Shown: positions 18,100 through 27,313 of the stretch, one piece after another | How the letters are laid out: every line of letters begins with the position of its first letter | Numbering within the stretch: the first letter of the stretch is position 1 | Source of the DNA: Rathayibacter sp. VKM Ac-2857 | Lineage (GTDB): Bacteria; Actinomycetota; Actinomycetes; Actinomycetales; Microbacteriaceae | Direction of reading: 5' to 3' | DNA length: 64,000 bases | Assembly (NCBI RefSeq): GCF_013205025.1 | Contig: NZ_JABMLE010000003.1 | Coordinates: 496,001-560,000, forward strand | Notes under the pieces: model-generated | Told to the model about the DNA's origin: nothing | Seen by the model: the letters and a program-made list of their open reading frames with translations, nothing else | The model's database searches: none | Program-made: the position numbers and the translations under genes

Positions 18100-18106
18100 C
18101 GACGAA

Positions 18107-18140
18107 CGGCCGCCCCCGCCGCGGAGCGGGAGGGCGGCCG
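18107..18140. terminator. Strong GC hairpin, likely bidirectional terminator
   Basis: Arms CGGCCGCCC and GGGCGGCCG pair perfectly, extended inside by CCCGC/GCGGG with a small bulge. It sits eight bases after the M20 peptidase stop and before the end of the convergent oxidoreductase gene. No T tract is present. Confidence 0.55.
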
Positions 18141-18166
18141 GGCGGCCGGTCAGCGCGGACCGCGTG

Positions 18167-19411
18167 TCAGCGCATCGCCTTCAGCACGCGGTCGCCGGCC
18201 ATCGCCGCGATCATCGACGCCTCGTCCGGGTAGAGCGCGGGGTCGACGCGGTCGAGGCGGAACGGCTCGGGATCGGCGAACGGCTCCGTCCCGGTGATCA
18301 TCTCGGCAGCGAGGCGGCCCATGCCGGGCCCGTGCGTGACTCCGGACTCGTTGTCGCCCGCGAGCACCCAGAGGCCGTCGCACTCGGGCACGGGGCCGAT
18401 GTAGAGGCCGCCGTCGACGGAGTAGACCGGGACGCCCTGGATGATCTCGGCGGTGCCGAGCCCCGCGAGCGCGGGGAACACCTCGGCGACGGCCGCCTGG
18501 TACTCGCGCTGCGCCTCGATCAGCTGCGGCGAGACGGGGCGGGCGAAGGCGCGCTCCAGGCCCTCCTCGCGCTCGAGCACCGAGACGCGGCGGTAGGCGA
18601 AGCCGCCGCCCCAGGAGAAGGCGCCGCGCAGCTCGCGCAGCCAGAGGCCCAGGTCGAGGCTCTGCACGGTCGGCATCAACGGCGAGAGGCCGGCCTGCTC
18701 GGAGACGAAGCGGGTGGCGACTGTGGGGATGAGCGGCAGCGCCCGGCCGACGGTGCCCAGGAGCGAGGGGGTCCAGGCTCCTGCGGCGAGCACGACGGTC
18801 GCGGCGTCGACGACGCCCGCCGTCGTCTCGACGCCGGTCACCCGGTCGCCGTCGCGCCGGATCCCGGTCGCCTCGGTCCCCCAGGAGAAGCGGACGCCCA
18901 GCGCCTCGGCCCGGCGGAGGACCTCCTGCAGCGCGAGGCCGGTGGTGACCTGGATCGCGTCGGGCAGCAGCACGCCGCCGACGACGCTCGCCGGGTCGAC
19001 CGCGCCGAAGGTCATCGCCGCGACCTCGTCCGCGCTCAGCGCGCGGGTGCCCGGGGACGCCAGCGGGTGGCGGACGATGCCCTCGACGAGGGTGGTCAGG
19101 GTGCGCTCGGTGCGGGCGATCGCGATGTTGCCGTTGGCCGAGTACTCGATCTCGACGCCGTCGTCGTGCAGGCCCCGGTAGAAGGAGAGGCCGTACTCCT
19201 CGAGCGGGATCGCGTGCGTGCCGATGCGGCGGTTGCTGTCGGCGCCGTAGCGGGCGACGAAGCCGGCACCGGCCGGTGTGGTGCCGCTGAGCGGCGAGCC
19301 GGCGTCGATCACGGTGACGTCGCGGGCGCCGAGCTCGATCAGGTGCAGGGCGGCGGAGGCGCCGATGATGCCCGCGCCGACGACGCAGACGGGTCCAGGA
19401 TTCGAAGGCAT
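18167..19411 (-). CDS. FAD-dependent oxidoreductase, glycine/D-amino acid oxidase (DadA-like) family
   Basis: Encodes 414 aa. The N-terminal Rossmann motif is VVGAGIIGASAALHLIELGA (about 8-27) and the C-terminal FAD contact is GDNESGVTHGPGMGRLAAEMI, both as in the DAO family. The middle has VVLAAGAWTPSLL. Members oxidise secondary or D-amines such as sarcosine, glycine or D-amino acids; the substrate is not clear and the protein is distinct from the oxidase at 8942. It lies 144 bases downstream of a PucR-type regulator on the same strand, which may control it. The start at 19411 is chosen for the FAD motif distance; a Met at 19447 is less likely. Confidence 0.85.
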   Translation of the reverse strand: MPSNPGPVCVVGAGIIGASAALHLIELGARDVTVIDAGSPLSGTTPAGAGFVARYGADSNRRIGTHAIPLEEYGLSFYRGLHDDGVEIEYSANGNIAIARTERTLTTLVEGIVRHPLASPGTRALSADEVAAMTFGAVDPASVVGGVLLPDAIQVTTGLALQEVLRRAEALGVRFSWGTEATGIRRDGDRVTGVETTAGVVDAATVVLAAGAWTPSLLGTVGRALPLIPTVATRFVSEQAGLSPLMPTVQSLDLGLWLRELRGAFSWGGGFAYRRVSVLEREEGLERAFARPVSPQLIEAQREYQAAVAEVFPALAGLGTAEIIQGVPVYSVDGGLYIGPVPECDGLWVLAGDNESGVTHGPGMGRLAAEMITGTEPFADPEPFRLDRVDPALYPDEASMIAAMAGDRVLKAMR

Positions 19412-19555
19412 GCCCGATGGTAGGCAGAGGGCGCGCCGCGGGGTCACGTGCTGCTGTCGAAGGGTCGGCGGATCCGGCTCGACGGCTGTCGGAGCGCCGG
19501 TGTCGCCTGCCTCCCGCGGCCAGTCAGCCCTCGGCCCGTCAGCCCCCTCGGCGAG

Positions 19556-20761
19556 TCAGGCCTCGTCGATCCGGACGTACGGCGCCATCCGGAACCAGAG
19601 CTGCAGCATCAGCCGGGTGTCGCCGTCGGCGAGGTCGAGCCCGGTCGTCTCGGCGAAGCGGCTGAGGCGGTAGTAGACGGTGGTGCGGTGCAGATGCAGG
19701 TCCGCGCCGGTCTGCACGACGTTGCCCGCGTTCGCCAGGAAGGTGCGCACGGCGAGGATGTTGTCCTCGGACTGGTCCTGCATCGCGCGCCCGAGCTCGG
19801 GCGGCACCAGGTGCGCGGGCAGCCCGGCCGGCAGCAGCGCCGCGAGCATGCCGTCCAGGCCCGATCGGTCCCAGCGGGTCCCGCCGACACCGGTCACCCC
19901 GGCGACGCGGGCCGCGCACTCGGCCTGCTCGTGCGAGAGCAGCACGTCGCCCAGCTCCGAGACGAGCGCGCCGACGCCGAGCGTGGCGGCGATCCCGGCG
20001 CTCTCGAGCCCGCGCCGCAGCGCGTCGACGAGCGCGTCGATCCGGTCGTCGGCGGGGGCGACCGAGTAGCCGACCAGGACGACGACCCCCTGATCGGTGC
20101 GGGCGACGGCGACCCCGGAGCTGTGCGGGGCGACGGCTCGCGCGATCACCCGGACCGGGGCGCCGATCGGGCGGTCGCCCTCGCCCGTCCCGAGCACGAG
20201 GCCGAGCACCTGATAGGCGACGCAGCCGCGGAAGAGGCCGCCCGCGGCGATCTCCTCGGCCGCGTCGATCCGGTCGTCGGAGCGATCGGAGAGCAGGGCG
20301 AGCACCTGCGCCTCGACCTGCTGGAGGCCGTCGTCGAAGGTCATCGCGCGGCGGACGAGCACGGTGCGCATGTCGTCGACGGCCCGGTCGACCGCGGCGA
20401 AGTCGGCCTCGGTGAGCGTCTCGTCGTCGATGATCCAGATCACCGCGGCGAGCTCGCGGTCCACGCGCACAGGGGCGACGTAGCGGCGCCGAAGCCCCAG
20501 CTCCGGCGCCGCATCGGTGAAGAACGCGGTGGTCGCGCGGAGCACCCCGGCCCGCCGCGCCCACTCGGCGCGCTCCGGCGAGACGGAGCGGCCGACCAGG
20601 GACTCGACCCGGCCCTGGTCCTCGTCGCCGAAGTGCGCGCTGTGCGCGAGGAGCTGGAGCTCCGCGTCGTCGACGGCGACCGAGCGTCCCAGCACGCCGG
20701 CGAGGCGCTCGACGATGTTCTGGAGCGGCTCGGGCGAGAATCCTTGGCCCTCGGGCGGCAT
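19556..20761 (-). CDS. PucR/CdaR family transcription regulator
   Basis: Encodes 401 aa. The last 60 residues form the PucR-type helix-turn-helix (LHLHRTTVYYRLSRFAETTG followed by DTRLMLQLWFRM). The N-terminal half contains a GAF-like sensory region (AVDDAELQLLAHSAHFGDEDQG). Family members regulate purine, polyketide or amine catabolism. ATG 20761 has GGAGGAG upstream. The closest plausible target is the FAD oxidoreductase at 18167, downstream in the same direction; no operator is visible in the 144-bp gap. Confidence 0.87.
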   Translation of the reverse strand: MPPEGQGFSPEPLQNIVERLAGVLGRSVAVDDAELQLLAHSAHFGDEDQGRVESLVGRSVSPERAEWARRAGVLRATTAFFTDAAPELGLRRRYVAPVRVDRELAAVIWIIDDETLTEADFAAVDRAVDDMRTVLVRRAMTFDDGLQQVEAQVLALLSDRSDDRIDAAEEIAAGGLFRGCVAYQVLGLVLGTGEGDRPIGAPVRVIARAVAPHSSGVAVARTDQGVVVLVGYSVAPADDRIDALVDALRRGLESAGIAATLGVGALVSELGDVLLSHEQAECAARVAGVTGVGGTRWDRSGLDGMLAALLPAGLPAHLVPPELGRAMQDQSEDNILAVRTFLANAGNVVQTGADLHLHRTTVYYRLSRFAETTGLDLADGDTRLMLQLWFRMAPYVRIDEA

Positions 20762-20845
20762 GGGCTGCTCCTCCTCGACGCGTGCCTCGGGAGCACCGTC
20801 GGTTCAAAGTAGTCCAGGCGGGCCCGCGGGTCGGCGACGGGCCCG

Positions 20846-20885
20846 GCCGATCAGCCGATCAGCCGATCAGCCGATCAGCCGATCA
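20846..20885. repeat. Five tandem copies of an 8-bp unit (GCCGATCA)
   Basis: Five perfect direct copies of GCCGATCA overlap the stop codon and last codons of the minus-strand gene 20875-21378. Read in the gene the stop lies in the second unit, so changes in copy number should barely alter the protein. Confidence 0.9.
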
Positions 20886-21378
20886 GCTCGGCCACCGTGT
20901 AGCCGAAGACGGCGCCGTCCGCGTCCTCCGCTTCGACGCCCGCGTAGACGAAGCCGAACGGGTTGTCGCCGCCGACGATCGCGTTGTAGACGCCGTGGAC
21001 CTCGAAGCGGCCCGTCGCCGGGTCGACCGCGACGTACCGGCCGGCGTCGCGGCGGAGGTCGACGCGTCCTTCGCTGACCTCGGAGAAGTTGAGGAAGACC
21101 TTCGTCGGCAGCGGTCCGCGGGAGATCGTGACGACGCCGGTCAGGACCGGGAAGTCGACCCGGTCGCCGGCGCGCGTGCCGTGGTACTGGACCGGCGTGA
21201 AGGCGATGGTGCCGGTGATCGGGCCCTTGTCGGCCTCGGGGGCGGTCGAGGCGGCGGCGGCCGGCGTGGCGATCGCGACGGCGATCACGGGGACCGACCA
21301 GGCGGCGCCGGAGAGGACGCTGCGTCGGGGCAGGGTGGGCGAGGTGGGCAGGGTGGAGCGCAGGCGGGTGTCGTTCAT
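20875..21378 (-). CDS. Small secreted protein with Tat-like signal, function unknown
   Basis: Encodes 167 aa from ATG 21378, with GGACACC upstream. The N terminus carries twin Arg (PRRSVLSGAAW), a hydrophobic stretch (VPVIAVAIATPAAAA) and a likely AxA cleavage site near residue 44. The mature part of about 120 aa is beta-rich in look (GTIAFTPVQYHGTR, VVTISRGPLPTKVFLNFS, GRFEVHGVYNAIVGG). I recognise no enzyme motif; it may be a surface or matrix protein. The last codons and stop lie in a tandem octamer repeat. It is divergent from the LacI gene at 21935, with repeats between. Confidence 0.75.
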   Translation of the reverse strand: MNDTRLRSTLPTSPTLPRRSVLSGAAWSVPVIAVAIATPAAAASTAPEADKGPITGTIAFTPVQYHGTRAGDRVDFPVLTGVVTISRGPLPTKVFLNFSEVSEGRVDLRRDAGRYVAVDPATGRFEVHGVYNAIVGGDNPFGFVYAGVEAEDADGAVFGYTVAELIG

Positions 21379-21635
21379 CAGGGTGTCCTTGGGGGTGAGG
21401 AGCCCGGGCCCGGGCGCTCCGGAAGGAGACGGGCCGGCGGCGGGCGTGAGAGCGGCGGGGCAGCGCCGCACGCGAGGTGCGCCGCTCGGGATGCCCGTGC
21501 CGCTCAGGTCTTCGTCACGACGGCAGTTTCGGGTTGCCTGTCGCGACAACCGACTGTCTCACACCCTCAATGCGTATGCATAGACCTTCTCCGGCAATCG
21601 TCGGGTTTCGACGTGCCGGCGGCTAGGGCGGTCTG

Positions 21636-21797
21636 CATGCCGATCGAGCAGCCCGCATCGCAGGCCTCCATGCCGATCGAGCAGCCCGCGCAGCGGGCCT
21701 ATCGAGATCCACCACCGCCCGAAGTCGAGTCTGCAGTCCCGCCCTGCTGGCGACGTCGGGTCTCGATACGCCCCTGCGGGGCTACTCGACCAGCATG
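21636..21797. repeat. Family A inverted repeat, extended copy
   Basis: Half elements starting CATGCCGATCGAGCAGCCCG face a half ending GGGGCTACTCGACCAGCATG, with TATCGAGATCC/GGTCTCGATACG arms. The inner stem is GCCCGC-GCA-GCGGGC. The pair is separated by a longer middle than other copies. It lies upstream of both neighbouring genes, unlike most copies, which follow genes. Confidence 0.85.
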
Positions 21798-21874
21798 GGG
21801 TGGGCGCAGGTCTCGATCCGGGGGTCAGCGCGGCGCCGGCACTTCCCCCCGTCCGCGCATGGATGCTACGGTGC

Positions 21875-21901
21875 CTGAACCGGTTAAGTAAACCGGTTCA
21901 G
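21875..21901. promoter_or_regulatory. LacI-type double operator upstream of lacI/sugar operon
   Basis: Perfect inverted repeat: CTGAACCGGTT, 5-bp spacer AAGTA, AACCGGTTCAG. It contains two copies of AACCGGTT, itself a palindrome with the central CG typical of LacI-family operators. It lies 34 bp before the LacI-type gene at 21935, so it probably mediates autoregulation of the whole sugar operon. Confidence 0.8.
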
Positions 21902-21934
21902 ACCCGGACTCGACGACGAGCAGGAGGCGCGGCC

Positions 21935-22972
21935 ATGGCGGCACGACCGACGATCCTCGACGTCGCCCGCGCGGCCGGCGTCAGCAAGGCGCTCGTCTCC
22001 TTCGCGCTGAACGACCGGCCGGGCGTCTCGCCCGAGTCGCGCGAGCGGATCCTCCGCGTCGCCGCCGACCTCGGCTACCGGCCGAGCCTCACCGCCCGCT
22101 CGCTGTCGACGAGCGTCTCCTTCGCCGTCGGGCTCGTCGTCGCCCGTGACCCCGAGGTCATCGCGGCCGACCCGTTCTTCCCCGCCTTCATCTCCGGGGT
22201 CGAGCGGGTGCTCGCCGAGCACGGCCGGGTGCTGGTGCTCAGCGTCGTCGACCCGGGCGCCTCGGAGGAGGCGGTCTACCGCACGCTCGCCGCCGACCGC
22301 CGCGTGGACGGCGTCTTCCTCAGCGATCTGCGCGAGGCCGACGCGCGCCCCGCGCTGCTCGCCGAGCTCGGCCTGCCCGCGGTCACGCTCGGCCGCCTCG
22401 ACGGCTCGACCTCGCCCGCGGTCGTGATGGACGACACCGCCGGCATCACCGGCGCGGTGCAGCACCTCGCCGCACTCGGCCACCGCCGCATCGCGCACGT
22501 CGCCGGCTCCGGGCACCTGCTGCACTCCCTCCGCCGGCGCGAGGCGTTCGAGCGTGCCTGCGCCGACGCCGGCCTCGAGCCCGGCCCGGTCGTCGTCACC
22601 GACTTCAGCGCCGGCCAGGGCGCGAGCGCCACGGAGACCCTGCTCGACTCCGCCGTGCCGCCCACCGCGATCGTCTTCGCGAACGACCCGATGGCCATCG
22701 CCGGCCTCGGCGTCGCGCACACCCGCGGGCTGCGCCTGCCCTACGACCTCTCGATCACCGGCTTCGACGACTCCGAGATCGCCGCGCACGTCTACCCGTC
22801 GCTGACCTCGGCCCGCACGCGCCCCGCGCGCTGGGGCGAGGCGGCCGCGCGAACCCTCCTCGACCTGATCGAGAACGGCACCGCCCCCGACGTCGACCTC
22901 GAGCCCGCAGGACTCGTGGTCCGCCACTCGACCGCCGCACCGCGGTCCCAAATCCTGAACCCGACCCCCTGA
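21935..22972 (+). CDS. LacI family transcription regulator of sugar operon
   Basis: Encodes 345 aa. The N-terminal helix-turn-helix and hinge helix are canonical (TILDVARAAGVSKALVSFALN, then the hinge YRPSLTARSLST at about 50-60). The rest is a periplasmic-binding-like sugar sensor (VDGVFLSDLRE, GHRRIAHVAGSG, AIVFANDPMAIAGL, SITGFDDSEIA). Start ATG 21935 with CAGGAGG. It heads a co-directional set with the sugar ABC genes at 23031-26216 and GH130 at 26213. The palindrome at 21875-21901 is the probable binding site, with release by a sugar from the imported oligosaccharide. Confidence 0.92.
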   Translation: MAARPTILDVARAAGVSKALVSFALNDRPGVSPESRERILRVAADLGYRPSLTARSLSTSVSFAVGLVVARDPEVIAADPFFPAFISGVERVLAEHGRVLVLSVVDPGASEEAVYRTLAADRRVDGVFLSDLREADARPALLAELGLPAVTLGRLDGSTSPAVVMDDTAGITGAVQHLAALGHRRIAHVAGSGHLLHSLRRREAFERACADAGLEPGPVVVTDFSAGQGASATETLLDSAVPPTAIVFANDPMAIAGLGVAHTRGLRLPYDLSITGFDDSEIAAHVYPSLTSARTRPARWGEAAARTLLDLIENGTAPDVDLEPAGLVVRHSTAAPRSQILNPTP

Positions 22973-23030
22973 ACCCGATCCACTGACGCGCCTGCGCACC
23001 GCCGCGCACGCGCAGAACAAGGAGAACACC

Positions 23031-24326
23031 ATGGCCTCGATGAAGAGACGCTGGCTGACCGGAGTGGGCATCGCCTCGCTCGCGACCCTCGGACTGACCG
23101 CCTGCAGTGGTGGCGGAGGGGGCGCCTCCACCGATCTGACCGCGACCGGCCCGATCACCATCTGGTACTCGAACAACGAGCAGGAGGTGCAGTGGGGCAA
23201 GACGATGGTCGACGCCTGGAACGCCGACCACCCCGACGAGCAGATCACCGGCCAGGAGATCCCGGCCGGCAAGAGCAGCGAGGAGGTCATCGGCGCCGCG
23301 ATCACCGCGGGGAACGCGCCCTGCCTCGTCTTCAACACGGCACCCAGCGCGGTCGGTCAGTTCGAGCGCCAGGGCGGACTCGTCGACCTCTCGACCTTCG
23401 AGGACGGCGTCGACTACATCGAGACCCGCAGCGGCGACCTCGCCGAGCAGTACCAGAACGCCGACGGCGACTACTTCCAGATGCCGTGGAAGAGCAACCC
23501 GGTAGTCATCTTCTACAACAAGGACATCTTCACCGCGGCCGGCCTCGACCCGGAGAACCCCTCGCTCGCCACCTACGACGAGTTCACCGCCACCGCGAAG
23601 ACCCTCGTCGAGTCCGGAGCCGCGCCGGCAGCGATCCAGCCCGCGCCGACCAGCGAGTTCTTCCAGACCCAGTTCGACTTCATGCCGCTCTACGCCGCGG
23701 CGACCGGAGGGACGGGGCTGGTCGAGGACGGGAAGGCCACCTTCGCCGACGACGCCGGCTACCAGGTCGCCGACTTCTGGAAGAGCCTCTACGACCAGGG
23801 CCTCGCCGGCCGCGAGCAGTACCAGGGCGACGCGTTCGCCGACGGCCAGGCCGCGATGTCGATCGTCGGCCCGTGGGCGGTCTCGGTCTACGAGGACCTC
23901 AACTGGGGCTCCGTCTCCGTGCCCACCCCCGACGGCACGCCCGCCGAGGACACCTGGACCTTCAGCGACGCGAAGAACGTCGGCCTCTACTCCGCCTGCG
24001 AGAACAAGGGCACCGCCTGGGACGTCCTGAAGTTCGCCACCAGCGAGGAGCAGGACCGCTCGCTGCTGGAGACCACCGGCCAGATGCCGCTGCGCACCGA
24101 CCTGCAGACCACCTACGCCGACTACTTCGAGGCCAACCCCGCCTATCAGCGCTTCGGCGACCAGGCGAGCCGCACCATCGAGGTGCCCTCCGGCCCGAAC
24201 ACCGTGCAGATGCTGCAGGCGATCCGCGACGCCTGGGGCAAGACCGTGATCTTCGGCGACGGCGACGTGCAGTCGGCGCTCGACGGGGCGGCGGAGACCG
24301 TCACCGGGCTCGCCGGCCAGCAGTGA
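23031..24326 (+). CDS. Carbohydrate ABC transporter substrate-binding lipoprotein (family 1)
   Basis: Encodes 431 aa. Lipoprotein signal MKRRWLTGVGIASLATLGLT ends in TACSG; start ATG 23031 after AAGGAG. Family-1 features: ITIWYSNNEQEVQWGKTMVDAW, VIGAAITAGNAPCLVF, FQMPWKSNPVVIFYNKDIFTAAGL, and AAMSIVGPWAVSVYEDL. It captures an oligosaccharide for the permeases at 24346 and 25299. The GH130 gene in the operon suggests a beta-mannoside-like ligand, by inference only. Confidence 0.92.
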   Translation: MASMKRRWLTGVGIASLATLGLTACSGGGGGASTDLTATGPITIWYSNNEQEVQWGKTMVDAWNADHPDEQITGQEIPAGKSSEEVIGAAITAGNAPCLVFNTAPSAVGQFERQGGLVDLSTFEDGVDYIETRSGDLAEQYQNADGDYFQMPWKSNPVVIFYNKDIFTAAGLDPENPSLATYDEFTATAKTLVESGAAPAAIQPAPTSEFFQTQFDFMPLYAAATGGTGLVEDGKATFADDAGYQVADFWKSLYDQGLAGREQYQGDAFADGQAAMSIVGPWAVSVYEDLNWGSVSVPTPDGTPAEDTWTFSDAKNVGLYSACENKGTAWDVLKFATSEEQDRSLLETTGQMPLRTDLQTTYADYFEANPAYQRFGDQASRTIEVPSGPNTVQMLQAIRDAWGKTVIFGDGDVQSALDGAAETVTGLAGQQ

Positions 24327-24345
24327 GACGCCGGACGGCAGTGAG

Positions 24346-25302
24346 ATGACGACTCTCGCCCCGAAGGCTCCGGCGTCGCAGGGCGCCGGAGCCGCGCGGC
24401 CCCAGGACAAGCGGAGCCTGCTCCGCCGCGTCCTCGGTCCGCAGCCGTTCGGGCTGCTGCTCGGCAGCCCCTACCTGCTGTTCGTGCTCGCGGTCTTCGC
24501 GTTCCCGGTCGGCTACTCCGTCTACATCGCCTTCCACGACTTCTTCTTCGCGGCTCCCAGCGTGCAGGTCGAGCGCCCGTTCGTCGGCTTCGACAACTTC
24601 GTCACCGCGTTCTCGAGCCCGCAGGTCATCCGCTCCTTCGGCAACATCGGGATCTTCCTGGTGATCAACGTGCCGCTGACGGTGGTGCTCTCGCTGCTGC
24701 TCGCCTCGGCGCTGGACAAGGTCGTGCACCTGCGCACGTTCCTCCGGGTCAGCTTCTACGTGCCCTACGTCACCGCGAGTGTCGCGGTCGTCGGCGTCTG
24801 GCTGTTCCTCTTCAACGGCAACGGACTCGTGAACAGCCTGCTCGGGCCGCTCGCGCCGGACCCGTCCTGGCTGATCAACGACAAGCTGGCGATGCCGATC
24901 ATCGCGCTCTACGTCACCTGGAAGCAGCTCGGCTTCTACATCCTGCTGTACCTCGCGGCGCTGCAGAACGTGCCGAAGGAGCTCTACGAGTCGGCGTCGA
25001 CCGACGGCGCGGGCCGCATCCGGCAGTTCTGGTCGGTGACCGTGCCGAGCGTGCGGCCGGCGACGCTGCTGGTGCTGCTCGTCTCCACCGTGACCGGCGC
25101 GAACCTCTTCACCGAGCCCTACCTGCTCACCGGCGGCGGCGGCCCCAACGGCGCCTCCGCCTCGCCCGTGCTGCTGATGTACCAGCTCGGCATCCAGCAG
25201 GGGCAGCCCGACGTGGCCTCGGCCATCGGCGTCGTGCTGGTGCTGCTCGTGCTCGTCATCGCCTACCTGCAGAACCGCTTCGCCGGGGAGAGGAACTCAT
25301 GA
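24346..25302 (+). CDS. Carbohydrate ABC transporter permease (MalF-like)
   Basis: Encodes 318 aa with six hydrophobic segments after a charged N-terminal tail. The ATPase-contact loop is ELYESASTDGAGRIRQFWSVTVPSVRP (about 205-231). The first segment FGLLLGSPYLLFVLAVFAFPVGYSVYIAF is typical of sugar permeases of the MalF/UgpA type. It is followed by the second permease with a 4-bp overlap. No ATPase gene lies in this operon. Confidence 0.93.
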   Translation: MTTLAPKAPASQGAGAARPQDKRSLLRRVLGPQPFGLLLGSPYLLFVLAVFAFPVGYSVYIAFHDFFFAAPSVQVERPFVGFDNFVTAFSSPQVIRSFGNIGIFLVINVPLTVVLSLLLASALDKVVHLRTFLRVSFYVPYVTASVAVVGVWLFLFNGNGLVNSLLGPLAPDPSWLINDKLAMPIIALYVTWKQLGFYILLYLAALQNVPKELYESASTDGAGRIRQFWSVTVPSVRPATLLVLLVSTVTGANLFTEPYLLTGGGGPNGASASPVLLMYQLGIQQGQPDVASAIGVVLVLLVLVIAYLQNRFAGERNS

Positions 25303-26216
25303 GCACGCTCGCCAGTGCCGGAGGCGCGACCTCCGCGGTCCCCGCCGCCGCCGCCCCGCCGACCCGGCGGAAGCGCCCGGCCTCGAGTCGATCGGCCGTG
25401 ATCCTGCGCGGTGTCGTGCTCGCGCTCGGCGCGATCGTCTTCCTGTTCCCCTTCTACTACATGGTGATCGGCTCGCTGCAGACCGACCCCGACCCCACCC
25501 TGGCCGGGGCGATCCCGGAGGCGGGCAACCTCACCCTCGACAACTACGTCAACGTCAATGAGCGGATCAACCTGCTCACCGGCCTGATCAACTCGGGGAT
25601 CTTCACCGGCGGCGTCCTGCTCTGCACGATCGTCTTCGGGGTGCTGGCGGGCTACGCGCTCGCGATGCTCGAGTGGCGCGGCCGCAACGCCGTGTTCGCG
25701 CTCGCGCTGCTGGTGCAGGTCATCCCGTTCCAGCTGCTGCAGATCCCGCTCTACGTGCTGATCGCCCGCGACTACGGACTCGCGGACAGCCACCTGGGCA
25801 TGATCCTGCCGTTCGCGATCAACTCGACGGCGGTGATCATCTTCCGCCAGTACTTCCTGCAGCTGCCCAAGGAGCTGTTCGAGGCCGCGCGGATCGACGG
25901 GGCCGGCGAGATCAAGCTGCTCTGGAACATCGCGCTGCCGCTCGTGCGCCCCGCGCTCGTGACGGCCGTGCTGCTCACCTTCATCGGCCCCTGGAACGAG
26001 TTCCTCTGGCCGTTCCTGATCACGAAGGACGCGTCGCTGCAGCCGCTCGCCGTGTCCCTCGCCAACTACATCTCCAACGTCGCGTCGTCGACCGACAACC
26101 CGTTCGGCGCGATCCTCGCGGGCGCCGTCGTGCTGGCCGCCCCCGTCGTCGTGCTCTTCATCGTGTTCCAGCGCTACTTCGTCTCGACGGATCTCGGATC
26201 CGGAGTGAAAGGATGA
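25299..26216 (+). CDS. Carbohydrate ABC transporter permease (MalG-like)
   Basis: Encodes 305 aa with six membrane segments. The EAA loop is ELFEAARIDGAGEIKLLWNIALPLVRPAL, and the C terminus is VVVLFIVFQRYFVSTDLGSGVKG, typical for MalG/UgpE. It overlaps the MalF-like gene at its start (ATGA) and the GH130 gene at its end (ATGA). As no ATP-binding gene is encoded nearby, a shared MsmK/MsiK-type ATPase elsewhere probably drives the pump. Confidence 0.93.
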   Translation: MSTLASAGGATSAVPAAAAPPTRRKRPASSRSAVILRGVVLALGAIVFLFPFYYMVIGSLQTDPDPTLAGAIPEAGNLTLDNYVNVNERINLLTGLINSGIFTGGVLLCTIVFGVLAGYALAMLEWRGRNAVFALALLVQVIPFQLLQIPLYVLIARDYGLADSHLGMILPFAINSTAVIIFRQYFLQLPKELFEAARIDGAGEIKLLWNIALPLVRPALVTAVLLTFIGPWNEFLWPFLITKDASLQPLAVSLANYISNVASSTDNPFGAILAGAVVLAAPVVVLFIVFQRYFVSTDLGSGVKG

Positions 26217-27313
26217 CCATGACTCCCACCCCCGGTACCACCGCCACTACTCGCACCGCCGTCCCCTACCGCCTCGAGCGCGTCGGCGTCGTGATGGAGC
26301 CGCTCGCCGGCGAGCCGCTCGAGGCCGAGGGGGTGCTCAACCCCGGCAGCGGACGCGGCCCGGACGGCGAGCTGTACCTGCTGCCCCGGATGGTCGCCGC
26401 CGGCAACGTCTCCCGGATCGGTCTGGCCCGCGTGCTCGTCGAGGGCGGCGTGCCCGTCGGCGTCGAGCGCCAGGGCGTCGTGCTTGCGCCCGACCGCGGC
26501 TTCGAGCGCGGGGCGACGCATTCGGGCGTCGAGGATCCGCGGGTCACCTTCATCGAGGCGCTCGGGCTGCACGTGATGACCTACGTCGCCTACGGGCCGC
26601 TCGGGCCGCGGACGGCGCTCGCCGTCTCGGAGGACCTGCGCGACTGGCGGCGTCTCGGCCCGGTGACCTTCGCCTACGACGACGCCCTCGACATCGACCT
26701 CGGGCTCTTCCACAACAAGGACACGGTGTTCTTCCCCGAGATCGTGGCGGCGCCGGACGGCACGCGCTGCTTCGCGGTGCTGCACCGGCCGATGTGGGAC
26801 CTCGGCGAGACCCGGCCGGGGGAGGGCGTGCGGCTGCCCGCCGGCGTCGACGACCCGCGGCAGAGCATCTGGATCAGCTACGTGCCGGTCGACGAGGTGG
26901 ACCGCGACCTGGCGAACCTGACCCGCTGGACCCGGCACCGCTTCGTCGCGGGCCCCGAGTTCGCCTACGAGGAGCTGAAGATCGGCGGCGGCCCCGTGCC
27001 GCTGCGGGTGCCCGAGGGCTGGCTGCTGCTGCACCACGGCGTCACCGGCACGATCGACAGCGCCTTCTCGCAGCAGCAGCACGTCAACTACGCGGCCGGC
27101 GCCATCCTCCTCGACGCCGACGACCCCTCCCGCGTGATCGCCCGCACCTCCGAGCCCCTGCTCGAGGCCGAGACGGAGGAGGAGCGCAGCGGCATCGTCC
27201 CCAACGTCGTCTTCCCCACCGCCATCGAGGAGATCGACGGCCGCCACTTCGTCTTCTACGGCATGGCCGACTCCAAGATCGGCGCGGCCCGCCTGCTCCG
27301 CACGGACGAGTAG
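26213..27313 (+). CDS. Glycoside hydrolase family 130 protein (mannoside phosphorylase-like)
   Basis: Encodes 366 aa. The five-bladed beta-propeller pattern of GH130 is visible: LNPGSGRGPDGELYLLPRMV near the start, GVEDPRVTFIEALGLHVMTY in the middle, HNKDTVFFPEI, and IVPNVVFPTAIEEIDGRHFVFYGMADSKIG at the end. GH130 members phosphorolyse or hydrolyse beta-mannosides. The start ATG 26213 overlaps the permease stop, so it is co-translated with the importer and probably works on imported oligosaccharide in the cytosol. Whether it is a phosphorylase or hydrolase cannot be told. Confidence 0.87.
   Translation: MTMTPTPGTTATTRTAVPYRLERVGVVMEPLAGEPLEAEGVLNPGSGRGPDGELYLLPRMVAAGNVSRIGLARVLVEGGVPVGVERQGVVLAPDRGFERGATHSGVEDPRVTFIEALGLHVMTYVAYGPLGPRTALAVSEDLRDWRRLGPVTFAYDDALDIDLGLFHNKDTVFFPEIVAAPDGTRCFAVLHRPMWDLGETRPGEGVRLPAGVDDPRQSIWISYVPVDEVDRDLANLTRWTRHRFVAGPEFAYEELKIGGGPVPLRVPEGWLLLHHGVTGTIDSAFSQQQHVNYAAGAILLDADDPSRVIARTSEPLLEAETEEERSGIVPNVVFPTAIEEIDGRHFVFYGMADSKIGAARLLRTDE

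Noticed and set aside
20846-20885. Octamer repeat as a phase-variation switch of the secreted protein at 20875
   Set aside because: In the gene's frame the stop falls in the second unit, so adding or losing units leaves the protein end unchanged as long as two remain.
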